This document shows positions 35,944 through 48,703 of a stretch of 64,000 nucleotides of DNA, in pieces. Numbering within the stretch: the first letter of the stretch is position 1; each line of letters starts with the position of its first letter. The notes under the pieces were generated by a model. It ran no database searches. It worked only from the letters and a program-made list of their open reading frames with translations, and was not told where the DNA came from. The position numbers were made by a program, and so were the translations under genes. Source of the stretch: Turnera subulata (lineage: Eukaryota > Streptophyta > Magnoliopsida > Malpighiales > Passifloraceae); contig JAKUCV010004478.1 in the NCBI GenBank assembly GCA_028386065.3, positions 26,042 to 90,041 on the forward strand, written 5' to 3'.

Positions 35944-38900
35944 AGATAATATGCTTTGCAATGCCAATGAAGATGAAATGGTAATCAACTTTGCGAAAAG
36001 TTTCTTCAGTCTCATGTTCTTTTTTCAGTTTGTAGTGCTTAATTGGAATGTCTAGTTGCCAATTTATTTCTTGGTTGGTTAACTGCAGATTGCATTGTGG
36101 AAGTTGATCAAGAGCTGCAAATCGAAGATCAAACAAAATTGACTTTCTTTGCTCCAGTGTTACAAACAAGACCAAATGCAATGCCAGATTCTTCAACAGA
36201 ATAGTTCATATGGGAAATCCCTTCATGGAGAGGGAAACTCCTGCTTTGGTCCTGTTTTGAGGGTCTTGGTGGACTGTAAAAATTGACAGTCTGCCTATCT
36301 TACCTGTTCTTTTTTAACATTTTACTGGTTTTGGTGTCAAACTAAGCCCAAATTTTGGTGGGTTCAGCTTATCATCACCCTTTTGAGGGAAAAGGACGAT
36401 GATGAGTGGTATGTGTGTGTAGGCTAGTGAAGTGAAGCCAAGCTGTCATTTGTATGTTGTGAGAAACTGCCTGGCTTGCAAATCTGGACACATCCAACAA
36501 AGATTCCAGTGCCAGGTACATAGCATTTTAGTTTATTAGACAGTTAGGATTTAGAACACTCTTTTTTGTCCTTTTAAAAAAATGTATTTGAGAAGGAAAA
36601 AGAAAGGGGTAACTAACCTCATTCCTTTCTCATCCTACTAGTATCATTCCATCACATAAGTTTGTTTATTATTTGAGGGTCAAGGTCGAGTTATTTGTAT
36701 ACTCCGTGTATCTATCTGTAAAGTAAAAAAAGGGAGTGCTTGCTTGCTTAGTTATTCTGTTTTGGAGTTTGCTTAATACTGTATACACATTCTTCGTAGC
36801 AAGATTATAGAGGGGAGGAAAGATGCACATTTATGATCAGAAAAACAAAGAAGATTGCTTTCACATGTGATGATGATTGATGTTCCTTTAAGTATAATTT
36901 ACAGCTCGCGGTAGGTGCAAACCAACAGGACATTATATATCTTTTCTAATGTTGGTGTTACAACTAGGTTCATTATTGGTGAGATTAGACCAAAACTGGC
37001 TAAATATATGCCAAGAAACAACAGAGAAAGATATGAATATTTGGATAGGCTGCACATTCTGTGAAGTGAAAGGCCCATGCATATGCAATGCAATTATTGT
37101 AATTACGATCACCTGTCGTTACTTGGACATAGTCCTGCAGCAGCCACGGGCCAATTGTTGGCTTAAACAATGGTTAGTCATCCTATCCAAGGGAAAAAAA
37201 AAAAAGAGAGAATACTGGTCCCGTTGATCTATGATGATGCATCTATTTAGCAGCTGAAAAGTAGTAGCTAGCAGTTGATTGAAGAAAAATTTTCTTGCTA
37301 CCACGAAAGATTCTATGATTTGACTCTTACAATGGCTTGAAACTTAAAAGTTGATTTTTAACTCTTTTTTTCTCTTATAATAGTTGATTTTTAACTTTAC
37401 TTTGACAAGGAAACTTCATACTTGATGCCAAAAATAACCTAATTGTTTATTTTTCTCAACTATTAAAGGTTTGACTTCAAATAATATGTAACAGAAAACT
37501 TTGATCCTACTTGATGCTTCCAGTCTAGTACTGTAATTTTTTACTTTTGGGGTAATCAAGAAATTACAAAGGTATGGTTCCATGTTCAAATTAGTTTTTC
37601 AAATTGTCAACGTTGTAGTTTAGCTGTCACATTGAAAAGATATGTGAAACCTAAAATTTGAGGACTAACTTTGTTTCAAACAAGTAGACGATTAAACAGC
37701 ATTGTCGTCCATGCCAGTAAATTGAAATGCATATAGAAAAAGGAAAAGACTCTTGTGGGTTGCAATTCTCCAACAACAATTGATCAAGGTAAATCATAAA
37801 AGCTCTTTAACGTGTTAATTTCCCTTCTTTTGCTTTCATCCCCAACTTTATTCTTTGTTTTCTACTCCTTTCCAAATCTGCACAAGAGGCTATTATGGCA
37901 TTCTGTGACAACACCCTAAAAAAACTGGTTGTGATTGCTTAATCTATCAATCAAAAGACACCAGCAGCTCCATTTTTATATTACGTAGCAATTAGCACAC
38001 ACAATCCCCTAATATTCTTTCCACGTGCGATACACACCATGTCATTGCTGTTTTGTGTACTATGAAGGCAGACTTTCTTGCAAAAAGATCCTTTGCACCA
38101 TACACATATATTTGGTCCATCAACTTTCCATAGATATATGCAGCTGTTCTTAATTATTGCTTATTGCGAGCGACTTTCGGCGGTGCTTATAAGGATAGTT
38201 GATAATTAACAACAAGTTAGGTGGGTTTCATCATAATCCTTAGGAGGAAATGTTGTGATACAAAGATGTGTCCCATGTTCATGTATCACACTTTGCTTTT
38301 GATTAGTTAATTAGACTTTAAAAAAATTCCTGGAAAGAAATAAGCATTTACTATAAAAGTCCAACAAAGGGTCCCTAGATATTTGCTTTGAAGGATTTTC
38401 TATGGCATAAAAGTTTATATGCTTCTCACTCTGCATCTTCCTAAAGCATCAAGTTGGTTCCATGAAGGACTGAAAAATAGGATTAATATCTTTCATCTTT
38501 GTTCTCTTAATTATAGTCTGTTTCTTATCATTTTTTCGTGGGAAATGAATTCATTATCTTGAGATATTTTTGTCATTTACACATATTAGTGATTATTAGA
38601 CCCAAAATGAGATCCTTAAGACAAAACTTCAAATATAGGTAAATGACAAAAATATCTTTAAGATTGAATTCATTTGATCATTTCAAATATCGAATTGATA
38701 CCAAACAGATTATATTGTATATATGGGATCGGATTGTAGATGCTAAATAAAGATCTTTACTTCAACAAATTAATTATGTTGTAGGTAGACCTTAATTAGC
38801 ATTGGTTGAGAAGTAACATTACGCATTAGATGGGTCGTACGAAAAGGAACTTGATATCCCCGTAACAATAAGTGAATTACTCAAAGTACTCTTCACTTGA

Positions 38901-40566
38901 TTATAAAAGTATGATCACACTGGCTGCATTTACACAAGCTTGCGTTTGCATTTACACAACCTGGAGTATTATGTAATGGCCAGGTTGGGGAAATTCAATC
39001 GAACTTTCATCAGCTTTTTTGACTCTCTTGGTGCAGTTTGTGTCCAAGACGCCTCTTCTTGGGACAAACTGGTCTCTCTCTTTCCAATTTTTGTTCGTAG
39101 TTAAGACGCACAAGTCGCTAGCTTAGCTACATTAATTTGTCTGTGTTCCTATGCCGCCTCGTGACCCCTGTCCGTTTCTATTACTAACAAATCGTTGATG
39201 GACAAGAATAATTTTGCATTTCAATAACATTTACGCGACTTCAAATTTCAGTCTCATTAATTTGCAGACCCAAAAAAGAAATTTTAACCAAAAAACTCAT
39301 ATTTCAAGCTCCAGTCTTTGCAGAGTGTATTGTGCCTTGGATTATAATAATATACGATTATTGTAGTTTCACTCATGATAGTTAGTTAGACAGGCAACTC
39401 TCCATAATAGCAGCATCCATTTCTATTCTATTCCTAATAGAATTATGCTTCTACTCCATTGCTTTTCATATTAGAAATGTTTTTTGTTCAGTTCTATTTT
39501 CATACTCTGCCACATAAGAAATATTATAATTGGATCATCCACTGACTTTATAATAAGTGACAGATGGTTCAAGTCCATCCTGGGGGGCTGGGGGCTACAC
39601 TTTTGTCTTTTTTTTTCCCCTTTCTATCAGCTTAAATATTTTCGCGGGAGTTGCCTCAAGTCTTTTCACATGATTAAATCAGTAAAGAGTTTTCCCAACT
39701 TAAAAAGGACATATATTTGTGGTTAAGGTTTGGTCTTGAAAGAAGCGTGTGTGTCAAACAAATTAAACTAATGAAAAACCCAGGTTAATGCTTCCTTAAA
39801 ATATGTCGAACTGTTACATCACATGCCAACTTTCTTTCATTAATCTGGATGTGAATCTTATGGGAGAATTTTCCAGAATTCCCGCAATCCTTCACATTAG
39901 CATTACTTCATTCTTTGGACACACTTATTTTGTTGAGTTCTACAATCGTTTTCTTTATCTTTGTGAGCATATAAGTTATATCACTAATTCAAATATGTTG
40001 AGGATTTTTTTTAGTCTAGGAATTAGGTGGTTTGCAAATTGCAAATAGTATGAAATTAATGAAATTGAAAATCTAGAAACTATATTATAAAACAATCTAA
40101 TACTTGCAACAGAAGAAGATAGATAAACAAGAAGATGTCACCAAAATCGATTGCTTCTCCTATACTATTATGCAGAGAAAAGCCCGTACGGAAAAGGTGC
40201 AACTTATTTGGCTTCATGTGTGTTTTGACTTTTAATCGGAGTACCAGAGAAGCAGACAAGAGAAAGAGAAATCCCCCAGGAATGGATAGTCAAGCACTGG
40301 TCAACACGCTCCATCTTCCAACAGATTACATATAATGTTTTGTCCTATGTTCTCATTGGAGACACAAAACACCGAAAAGCAGCGACGTTGTAATAATAAT
40401 CCTACTATACTCCTAATTTATCCCACAAAAAACATAATCTCCCTGCTTCCCGCAGAAGACATATCGAAATCCCAGACGCCAAAATCCCTTCTTTATGTTA
40501 ATTTATTCGAAGCTTGTCGGTTCTGTTGCTTTCCATGTTTTCAAAATCTGAACTTTATCGATAACT
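35944..40566. other. Intergenic region between MyoB and the kinase gene
   Basis: The MyoB 3' UTR is followed by AT-rich DNA. The only structured feature seen is the foldback element at 38512-38717. The last 200 bp upstream of 40567 are presumably the kinase leader; a frame there is open but lacks family similarity. Confidence 0.6.
38512..38717. mobile_element. Foldback / MITE-like element
   Basis: A long imperfect inverted repeat. The arm at 38543-38580 (AAATGAATTCATTATCTTGA, continuing to GTCATTTAC) is complementary to 38639-38675 (GTAAATGACAAAAATATC, continuing to GAATTCATTT), with a spacer of about 58 bp. The pairing extends outward with gaps: TATAGTCTGTTTCTTATCA at the left mirrors TATAATCTGTTTGGTATCA, the complement of the right end. 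At about 206 bp, AT-rich and non-coding, it fits a non-autonomous DNA transposon. I see no unambiguous target duplication and cannot assign a superfamily. Confidence 0.6.
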
Positions 40567-43500
40567 ATGACAAAGTCCAAGGATTTCTTCAAGAATTTGA
40601 TGAAGCCTTTCAAGTTTGGTTCAGGCAGAGGTAAAAACTTGCAAAACCCAGTTCTTGTGTTCGGCGATTATGATGTTTTGTGTTTGGTTTTTTTTCATGG
40701 TTTGGTGTTTTGATTGAGCAGAAGGACAAAATGAAGAGGACTTGGAGAAGATAGCTGCGCAGGAGCAGAAGCAGTTTGCTTTTGAGACCTTAGTTGCCGC
40801 TACCAAAGGTTTCCACCCATCCCACAAGCTCGGTGAGGGCGGATTTGGACCTGTCTACAGGGTAAGATCTTTACCTACTTGGATCTAATTTGTGAATTTT
40901 GAGTTCTGTATGGTCACCATAGATTTTGGTGGTAATTTACTTGCGTAATTGGGTTTGATTTCTGGAATTCATGGTTGCTTCTATCTGTCATTAATGGTGC
41001 TATGTTTGCTAACTGTTTTTGCTTGACGCATGCTATAGAAACTCAACAAATATTTGTTTTAAGAATTTCAAGTGCTTCAATTAGATGTTTAGGAATCGAA
41101 ACAAGTTTATGGATCAAAAGCTCAAACTTGAGACTGTGCGTTCCTCTAACTTGAAGAATGTTTTTTAAATAGGGGAAGTTAGATGACGGGAGAGAAATTG
41201 CAGTGAAGAAGTTATCACATAGCTCCAACCAGGGGAAGCCAGAGTTTATGAATGAGGCCAAGTTGTTAGCTCGTGTCCAGCACCGAAATGTTGTGAATTT
41301 GCTGGGGTATTGTGCACATGGTAGGGAGAAGCTGTTGGTTTATGAGTATGTTGCTAATGAGAGTCTTGACAAGCTCCTCTTCAGTAAGTACCAGACACCC
41401 ATCCTTATTCTGATCTCATTTACCTGTTGCTTATCTGCCTTGCTTTATTGGGTTAGTGGGTTTGAATAAAAGTCATCAAATGCTCAATTGAATACGCTCG
41501 CTTGTTTTGATTTAATATAAGTTATTGTCAGAGCATGTTGGTGATTTACATAAAGTTTTAACTTACTTGAGTAACTTGGATTTTCAGTCTCAAATTTGGA
41601 TCATCAGAGTGTAATGGAGTTTTGAAGGTCACACAACATGTATATTCTAGTAAATGACTTTAAAGGTTCGTTTGATCTAAATTGTTTTGTAATGGCAGTG
41701 GCGTTTTAGAATTCGACTTGATATTTGCTGATTATATTGGTTAGTTGTTTGGAAAACAAAATGAGTTGAGTGTACCATTATTCTGAATTACTCCCTCATG
41801 TATATTTACCTGTGAGCTAAGTAGGACACATCAATTTTATTCCTTGTTGTATTGCATCAATGCTGTGAAGAAACTCAAGGTTTCCCCCTTTTTCTTTTTA
41901 ATTTAAGAAGCACATATTCTCTTCTAGCTTTAAACCTTGTTGAAACGCGTTTCATGAATTCTTGGCTTATTTTTCTCTGAATTCTGAGTTTTAATTTGTG
42001 CACTGCAAGCAACCATATGTTCTTTGTTGGCCCTTTTTGACCAGTTCTATTCTATCCCAGCTGTGGCTCTATTACTCGATGATTAGTTCAACCCCCAATG
42101 CTTTCTTCCAGCCACCAAGTTTTTCAACCAAAACACAAGCATGATGTGATAGTCAATTTCCCTTTATGCTAGTTTATAATTTCTTCCAAATTTAACTGGG
42201 ATGACTTTGCTGCAGAGTCCAATAGAAAAGAAGAGCTGGACTGGAAGCGGAGGTATGATATAATGACAGGCATTGCACGAGGATTGCTTTACCTTCATGA
42301 GGACTCGCACAATCGCATTATCCACCGTGACATTAAAGCCAGTAATATCTTGCTAGATGATAAGTGGATTCCCAAAATTGCCGATTTCGGCATGGCCCGC
42401 CTCTTCCCAGAAGACGAAACACATGTCAATACTCGTGTAGCTGGCACTAAGTATGTTCTTAACCTTGCATGTTAGCCAGTTTGTCACAGCCTATATTCTG
42501 AGTTTTGAGGGAGGAGAAACAAGTGCATGATATGCTTGATGTACTTACTGTTTGCAGTGGATACATGGCCCCGGAATATGTCATGCATGGACATCTTTCA
42601 GTGAAGGCAGATGTATTTAGCTTTGGGGTTTTGGTTCTAGAGCTAGTCAGTGGCCAGAGGAATTCAACATTTGGCCAACAACATCTGGATGCTCAGAATC
42701 TACTTGATTGGGTAAGCTCTTTATTAGTTGTTTATTGCTTTGAATAGACCATTGTTTTGGATTGGTGGAGGTATCTTTTTGTGTGTTCTGCATTTTAATG
42801 CTATTGAAGCCTATGAATGATGCTATGACTCTGAGGTTTCCGGTCAAACTTTAATAGCTGTCTGGGCAAAATATCTAAAATACCGCTGGCCTTGTTGACT
42901 TATTTGTAATGACTCTTACTGATAGAGAGGGAGGGAAGAAGATATATCAATATTATTTGTTAGGAAGATTTGGTAGTATTGAATTTCATTTTTAAGCCTA
43001 GGTCGAGTCAGATAATGTAACTTAGTAAAAGAAGAAAGCTACGAATGAAGAAAGTCAAAGAGTATGACCATTGAAGTTATGATTAATTGTTTTCATATCA
43101 CAAAGCAGTTTTCTTTTCCTAAGGTAAACGGTAAAGAACATTTCAACAAATTACATTATACATTATAGGAGAGGCAGCATAATTCCCAAGTCCAGGCTTC
43201 TAATTATACTGAGATAGAAGCCCTTCAAGTTTCATAGTCCCAGAGGAAAGCCATTCTTGGTGCTTCATATATAAACTACATTAAAAATTTTGCTTCTTGT
43301 ACTGGGATAATATCATTTATGTCTTGTACATTTGCTTGGTACTAACATTGGTTTTACCTTTGCTCTTGCAGACATATAAGCTCTACAGAAAAGATAGGAG
43401 CTTAGAGATCATGGACCCTACGCTTGCTTCATCGGCAAGTATTGAACATGTAAAAATGTGCATTCATATAGCTCTGCTATGCGCCCAAGGTGAACCAGAG

Positions 43501-43827
43501 CTGCGGCCGACTATGCGCCGTGTAGTCCTCTTGTTATCCAAGAAACCTAGCACCCTAGAAGAACCAACTAGGCCCGGGGTTCCTGGTTCTAGATACAGAA
43601 GATCCCGCCGGCCCCCGGCCCCCGGAATGTCATCAACAGCCGGAACATCAACCACTGCCGGAACATCAACCACTGTCGGAACATCCAATACCGCCGGCAC
43701 ATTTGGTGAATCCAAATCCCACACATTTGATTCAAGCTCAAACACTCATACTGCTACTGCATCTAGCTCCGCTCGTGCTAGTCCAAGATTAGATCCTCGT
43801 GGCAAACGTCCCATGCAAGGCTATTAA
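40567..43827 (+). CDS. Receptor-like cytoplasmic kinase (CRK/DUF26-kinase-like, no ectodomain)
   Basis: Six exons: 40567-40630, 40722-40861, 41173-41383, 42216-42450, 42558-42711 and 43372-43827, giving 419 residues in phase. There is no signal peptide or transmembrane segment. The N-terminus [20 protein letters not shown] is basic. The kinase domain spans about 50-330: Gly loop GEGGFGPVY (59-67), ATP-anchoring Lys in AVKKL (K80), catalytic HRDIKASN (H175-N182, D177), DFG (195-197), GYMAPEYV activation end and LRPTMRRVV. It is a complete, RD-type Ser/Thr kinase. The kinase sequence is closest to cysteine-rich receptor-like kinases that lack the extracellular part, as in Arabidopsis At1g70740 (from memory). 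The C-terminal 95 residues are Ser/Thr/Ala-rich with a short tandem repeat. Upstream ligand and substrates are unknown. Confidence 0.92.
43627..43707 (+). repeat. Short coding tandem repeat in the kinase C-terminus
   Basis: About four units of 18 bp (GCCGGAACATCAACCACT and variants) encode AGTSTT-type hexapeptides: [24 protein letters not shown]. It lies in the disordered tail after the kinase domain. Confidence 0.85.
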
Positions 43828-44707
43828 GCTAGGGTAGCTAGCTACCTCCATTAAAAATTTTGGTTTTTTTCTATCTTTAACATTTTCATGTGAAGGTCTC
43901 TATAGGTAGCAGCAACAATAATTTTTTTTGGTTTTTGAGAATGTAGTAATAGCATTTACTATGTAAATACTAGAGGCATTCTTATGTAAATAGAAGACAT
44001 AGCCAGAACACAATTCTTTCCACTTTCTTTTTTTTGTTTTTTACCCTCCAAGAAAGGTTATTATAACTGCATATCCGCTCTTCCTTTTTTTTCTTTGAAC
44101 CGCGCATATCCGCTCTTCCTTGAGCTAAACACAAAAGACCCGCTCTTCGTAGACTTGGTCGCACATGATCATATCTCTTCACAGTAACCCAGGCCCAATG
44201 GGTCCCTCGCTTTCCCTCACTTGGATGCCAGATCTGGGTCCAATCTTAAAAGAAAAATATAAATAAAATCCTCCAACCCAAGCCCAATCCCACGTGCACT
44301 TTATTTCGTGTCAAGCTTTCGGATCCACTGGATCAAAACCTCTCTTTCCTCCACCCAATCAAAACCCACCACGCTCCCCGACCCATGTGGTATCGACCAC
44401 AGTTTAATAACCCACCCAAACGTTTCTAAATTTTTAAAATACAAAGGACAATTCCGTCAATTCAAACTGAAATTTTTTAATCAAAAATGCACCAAACCAA
44501 ACTCTTCCGCCACGTCACCGATCCGTGACCTGCAATTGCAAACAAACCGCAACCATCCGATTGTACCACTAACTCACCCATCCCTGACCGTTAGATCCTC
44601 TCCTTCTCCAATGATTTAAATCCATTTCCTCTCCTTCACCTTCCCACTCCGTTCCACTCACCCAACTAAACAGTTCAATTTTGGTTCACCTCAATTTTTT
44701 TGCCCTC
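43828..44707. other. Kinase 3' flank and HMGA upstream region
   Basis: The spacer contains a micro-insertion at 44087-44103. A C-rich stretch with many CCCA and ACCC words (44190-44660) leads up to the HMGA start. No other gene is seen. Confidence 0.6.
44087..44103 (-). mobile_element. Ultra-short retroposition-like insertion (17 bp)
   Basis: TTTTTTCTTTGAACCGC lies between two perfect 18-bp copies of GCATATCCGCTCTTCCTT (44069-44086 and 44104-44121). On the minus strand the insert is GCGGTTC followed by an interrupted A tail. This is the longest perfect flanking duplication of the set. Confidence 0.78.
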
Positions 44708-45495
44708 ATGGCCACCCAGGAAGAAGCCCCAACCACCCAACAACAACCACCCCCACCTCCTCCTCCGCTGGTAACCCAACAGGAACAACCGCCACAAGGA
44801 GCCTCCTCCACTCTCCCTCCCTACCCCGAGGTAATTAAGTTACTAAGTTAACACTATTGGTCAGTTTCTTTTTCTAATTAACAAGAGTAAACACACACAA
44901 TTATGCTAATTATTTCTTTTAATGGCTGTGACAGATGATTATGGCGGCGATAGAGGCGCTAGACGACAAGAACGGGTCGAACAAATCGGCGATCTCGAAG
45001 CATATAGAGACCACCCACCCTAACCTCCCGGCGGCGCACGCCACCTTGCTGTCCCACCACCTGAGCCGCATGAAGGAGACCGGCCAGCTGGCCTTGGTGA
45101 AGAACAACTACATGAAACCTGACCCGAATGCGCCGCCCAAGAGGGGCCGCGGCCGCCCTCCCAAGCCCAAGGCTCCTCTCCCGCCCGGAGCTGTGGTGAG
45201 CTCGCCCAGGCCCCGCGGCCGCCCGCCCAAGGCTAAGGACCCGTTTGCTCCGGCGACTTCCCCCAAGAAGACCCCAGGCGGATCCGGGAGGCCCCGCGGC
45301 CGCCCGCCGAAGAAGGCCAAGACCTCCTCTGATGCTGCTGCAGCTGCAGCTCCAGCTCCAGCTCCTACTCCCCCTGCCCCCGCCGCCGCCGCTGCTGCAC
45401 CGGTGCAACCTTCTGGGGATGGGGCGGTTGCTGTCCGGAGAGGGAGAGGCCGGCCGCCTAAAGTGAAGCCGACTGTGGTGCCGGTGGCTGGTTGA
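44708..45495 (+). CDS. HMGA: HMGA-type AT-hook chromatin protein with H1/H5 globular domain
   Basis: Two exons: 44708-44830 and 44935-45495, giving 227 residues. The N-terminus is Gln/Pro-rich. Residues about 39-105 form a linker-histone (H1/H5) winged-helix domain (YPEMIMAAIEALDDKNGSN, AISKHIETTHPNLP, LLSHHLSRMKETGQLALVKN). Four AT-hooks follow: KRGRGRPPK, RPRGRPPK, RPRGRPPKK and RRGRGRPPK. An Ala/Pro-rich stretch separates the last two. Plant HMGA proteins bind the minor groove of A/T-rich DNA in the nucleus and shape chromatin and transcription. It resembles Arabidopsis HMGA (At1g14900). Exon 2 is markedly GC-rich relative to the surroundings. Confidence 0.95.
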
Positions 45496-48400
45496 GGTAG
45501 AGATGGTGGAGGAGAGGGTGAAGGGCAGTTAGGTTTTGGGTTTTCTTTTTTTTTTTAAATTTCTTAAATTAGGTACATTAGCTCTGCTAATTGGTGTTAT
45601 AGCTTAATTAGTACTTTTTACTTTTACTTACTCTTGTTTAATCTCTGAGCTATGGTGGTGGGTACTGAGTAGTAGTGTTTTATTTTGTTGTAATGTGGAT
45701 GGAAATGCTGGATTAGAAGGGGATTAAGGCGACTGTAATTGTTCTTTGTAAATTTAATTGGCCCTTTGGTGCCGGCTGTTTAGGCTTTTGGTGTGTTTCT
45801 TTTATTGGCTCTCTTCACTAATCTCATGATCTCTCTCTCCCTCCCTCCCTCGGATTATAAAAGAAAAAGCTTTAAGAAAAGCAACAAAAAGGAGAGGCTA
45901 ATTCTGATCCCTTCTTATCTTTTTGGTACATGTTACTTCCTTTTTACTCTTCGAATTTCAACGGCTTATTTATGTTTGTTTTTTGTTCTCGATTTGTTGA
46001 AATATGGTTGGCGGAAACCATTTTTATAAGACCATAGTATTATGGATTTGAGTGTTCTTTTTTGAAAAATATTGAGATTCTTTATATAGTGGTGCAGCAT
46101 ATGCCCAGCATGTTACGTTTTTTATAGCATGTTCGGATATTCTTTTTAAATCATTTTTTTCCCTATTTCTTGCATGAAAGTATGTGTGTTAAAAATTGGA
46201 CAAATTTTCACCTCCGTATCAAGTATAATATAACAGTTTTACTTGATTTGTACTGCTATTACCATGTGAAGGTGAAGATTAATATTCTTTTATTTTCATT
46301 CTTAAGATTGTTATGGGCCTTATGGTATATGTTTTAATGATATTAGTTTGCGCAAGGAAAATGTCATGAGATAGAAAAAGGATTTAACTTACCACCTATA
46401 TGCATATGTTGTTCACCATATGCTAACCTAATTTACTAATTACATTGGATATCCATATGGGGTTTGTTTTAAATGATAATACTACTATTATTAAATTGTC
46501 CAAAAAATTGTTCTCAAAGTCTAGAACCATGAGATAGCTAATTGATTGAAATAATTAGTGTGATGTGTGCCTATTAATATATATTGTGTAACAAAAACCA
46601 AAAGTAATTGGGATAAAGGAAAAGGTTTACAAGAATTGGAAATCATTTCATCTGTCTCAATTGTGCCAAACTCCAGTTTCTTCTTCTTTTTCGTTCAATT
46701 ATGTTGATGGCTTTTATGATCCTAACGTGTAAGTTAATTAGACATTAGAGGTATTGTATTACAGTCTCACATGGAAACTTAAAGGCAATTTTGATATCCA
46801 GATTAAAAAAAAGGATTAGAAACAGTAGTTGATGCATTAATAAAATGTAATAAGTATCCCAACTACGATATCCATGTGGCTGGATATCAAACAGGTTTAT
46901 GCTATATTTGTAAATCACTAGAAGATGTTGCTAAGAAGTGAAGAACCCCCTAAACTTAGTAAAAAACATGCACGACATTAATTTTATTTATGGAGATTGG
47001 AGAGTGATGGTAGCTAGGCAGATTTTTAATGTCTCCCTTTTGAAATTTGGGCGGGGTATGGCGGGTCCTGAATAATTTCAAAAACTCTTTTCCCGGGACT
47101 AGTTTCAGTTTTTCCTCTGCTACTGTGACAGGTTACCACAAAAATGTATCCCACGCCAGGGAACTTTCCTGTTCTTCATTTTTCAGGAGTAGGCCAGTTT
47201 CCATTTTGGTGCATATGCATTATTATGTCCTACACCTACATTGGTAGGGTCTTTTCGTATTTTTGACCCAAGACCTTATCGCTTGTGACGTCTTAAAACA
47301 AAATTAATTGACTAATTTATTGCATCTGCTTTGGCTTTTTCTTGGTTCTGATCTGATCTCATTCAATTCTCACACATTATTTTATTGAATCCAATCGTTT
47401 TTTTTCTACTGTACTTTTTTTTTTTTCACGTTCTCTGCCTTTGATTGGAGACGTCTATGCTCTCTCTGGCTTATTATATGGTACTGTTCGGGTTGGTAGT
47501 GAAAATGTTTAAAAAAGCTGAAATTGTTCATCATGATTTGCAAGAAAAGTAACGAAACAAGTTTCTTTTTAGGAAGACCAAAATGGTTGGGTTTTTCAAG
47601 AATAGAGATGGGTAAACTGATTTTTTTTCTTTTTATATTTTTTTCTTATTTATTTTGAACAAATGTATAACGCACCTAAGACTCAGCCCAAGAATGAATG
47701 ACACTCTAAGAGCCTACAAAGTAATAGTACAAACTGTGGTCCAAGACTATACAAGCTTTACTTTGAGCTCAAATCTCTCGTGAATCAAGAAGCCCATCAA
47801 GTAGAGAAGTCGAAAAGTGCAACAACCCAGTTCCAAGTCTAAATGGCAGGCCACAGGCGTACGCAGTCCGCCACAGTTAATGCCTTTTGCCTTCAAAATA
47901 AACATTACATGCAATAAAAGAAATAGATATTGAAATGAAATCCAGATATTACAATCAAAAAGATAAAACGAATATGGACTATTGGGTAGGCGTTCACTCG
48001 GTTTGAATTTTTGCAATGTACTTGTGATGAAACAGTATGTGTCCTCTCTATTTCACGTAAATAATAAGACATCCACGAATCCTTTTTATAATTTCTTAAA
48101 TCAATATCTTAATTGAGAATGACACACTAATGATGTATACATATATATCCTGCAAACTGCAGGCAAGTTTATAACTATTTAAGCTCCATTGCATGCCCTG
48201 TTGGGATTTTTGATGCATAAAAAGAGCTCTGTTTCATGCCATCAGTACATATATAACACTCATATATTTTCGACCAAAAAACGGGTACGTATATACCACT
48301 ATATCCATTGCCGTCTAGCTCACGGTAGTCAATTGAAAGTAAAGGGCTAAAGGCCAAACAGGTGATTCCTTGACAAGGGATCATAATATCAAGTATATAA

Positions 48401-48703
48401 CAAACTGAAAAGACAACGAACGTCTTTGTTATTGCAAGATATAGACAAATAATACCAAGTATATATTTTGACATCTACACATTAAAGTCCAAACCAGAAC
48501 TATATATATAATAATTAACTAAATCTTCCCCTTCTTCTTCTTGTATTTTGGTATCTTTCTAATTAACTTTACAACGAAAACCAACACAGACTATATGACA
48601 ATTTCACCCACTTTAGCTAGCTAGGTCACCATCCCATCCCAACCAATGACACTTACCTTCCTCTACTAATTTTCCACTTGTACCTCCAAAAGTAATAACC
48701 CGA
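45496..48703. other. Intergenic region between HMGA and pectin methylesterase
   Basis: The HMGA 3' UTR, including a CT-rich patch near 45832-45850, is followed by AT-rich DNA with short non-family frames. The last 200 bp are the probable 3' UTR of the minus-strand pectinesterase gene. No RNA gene or clear repeat is recognised. Confidence 0.55.

Noticed and set aside
44959..45408. Antisense frame over HMGA exon 2
   Set aside because: Composition shadow of the GC-rich AT-hook exon.
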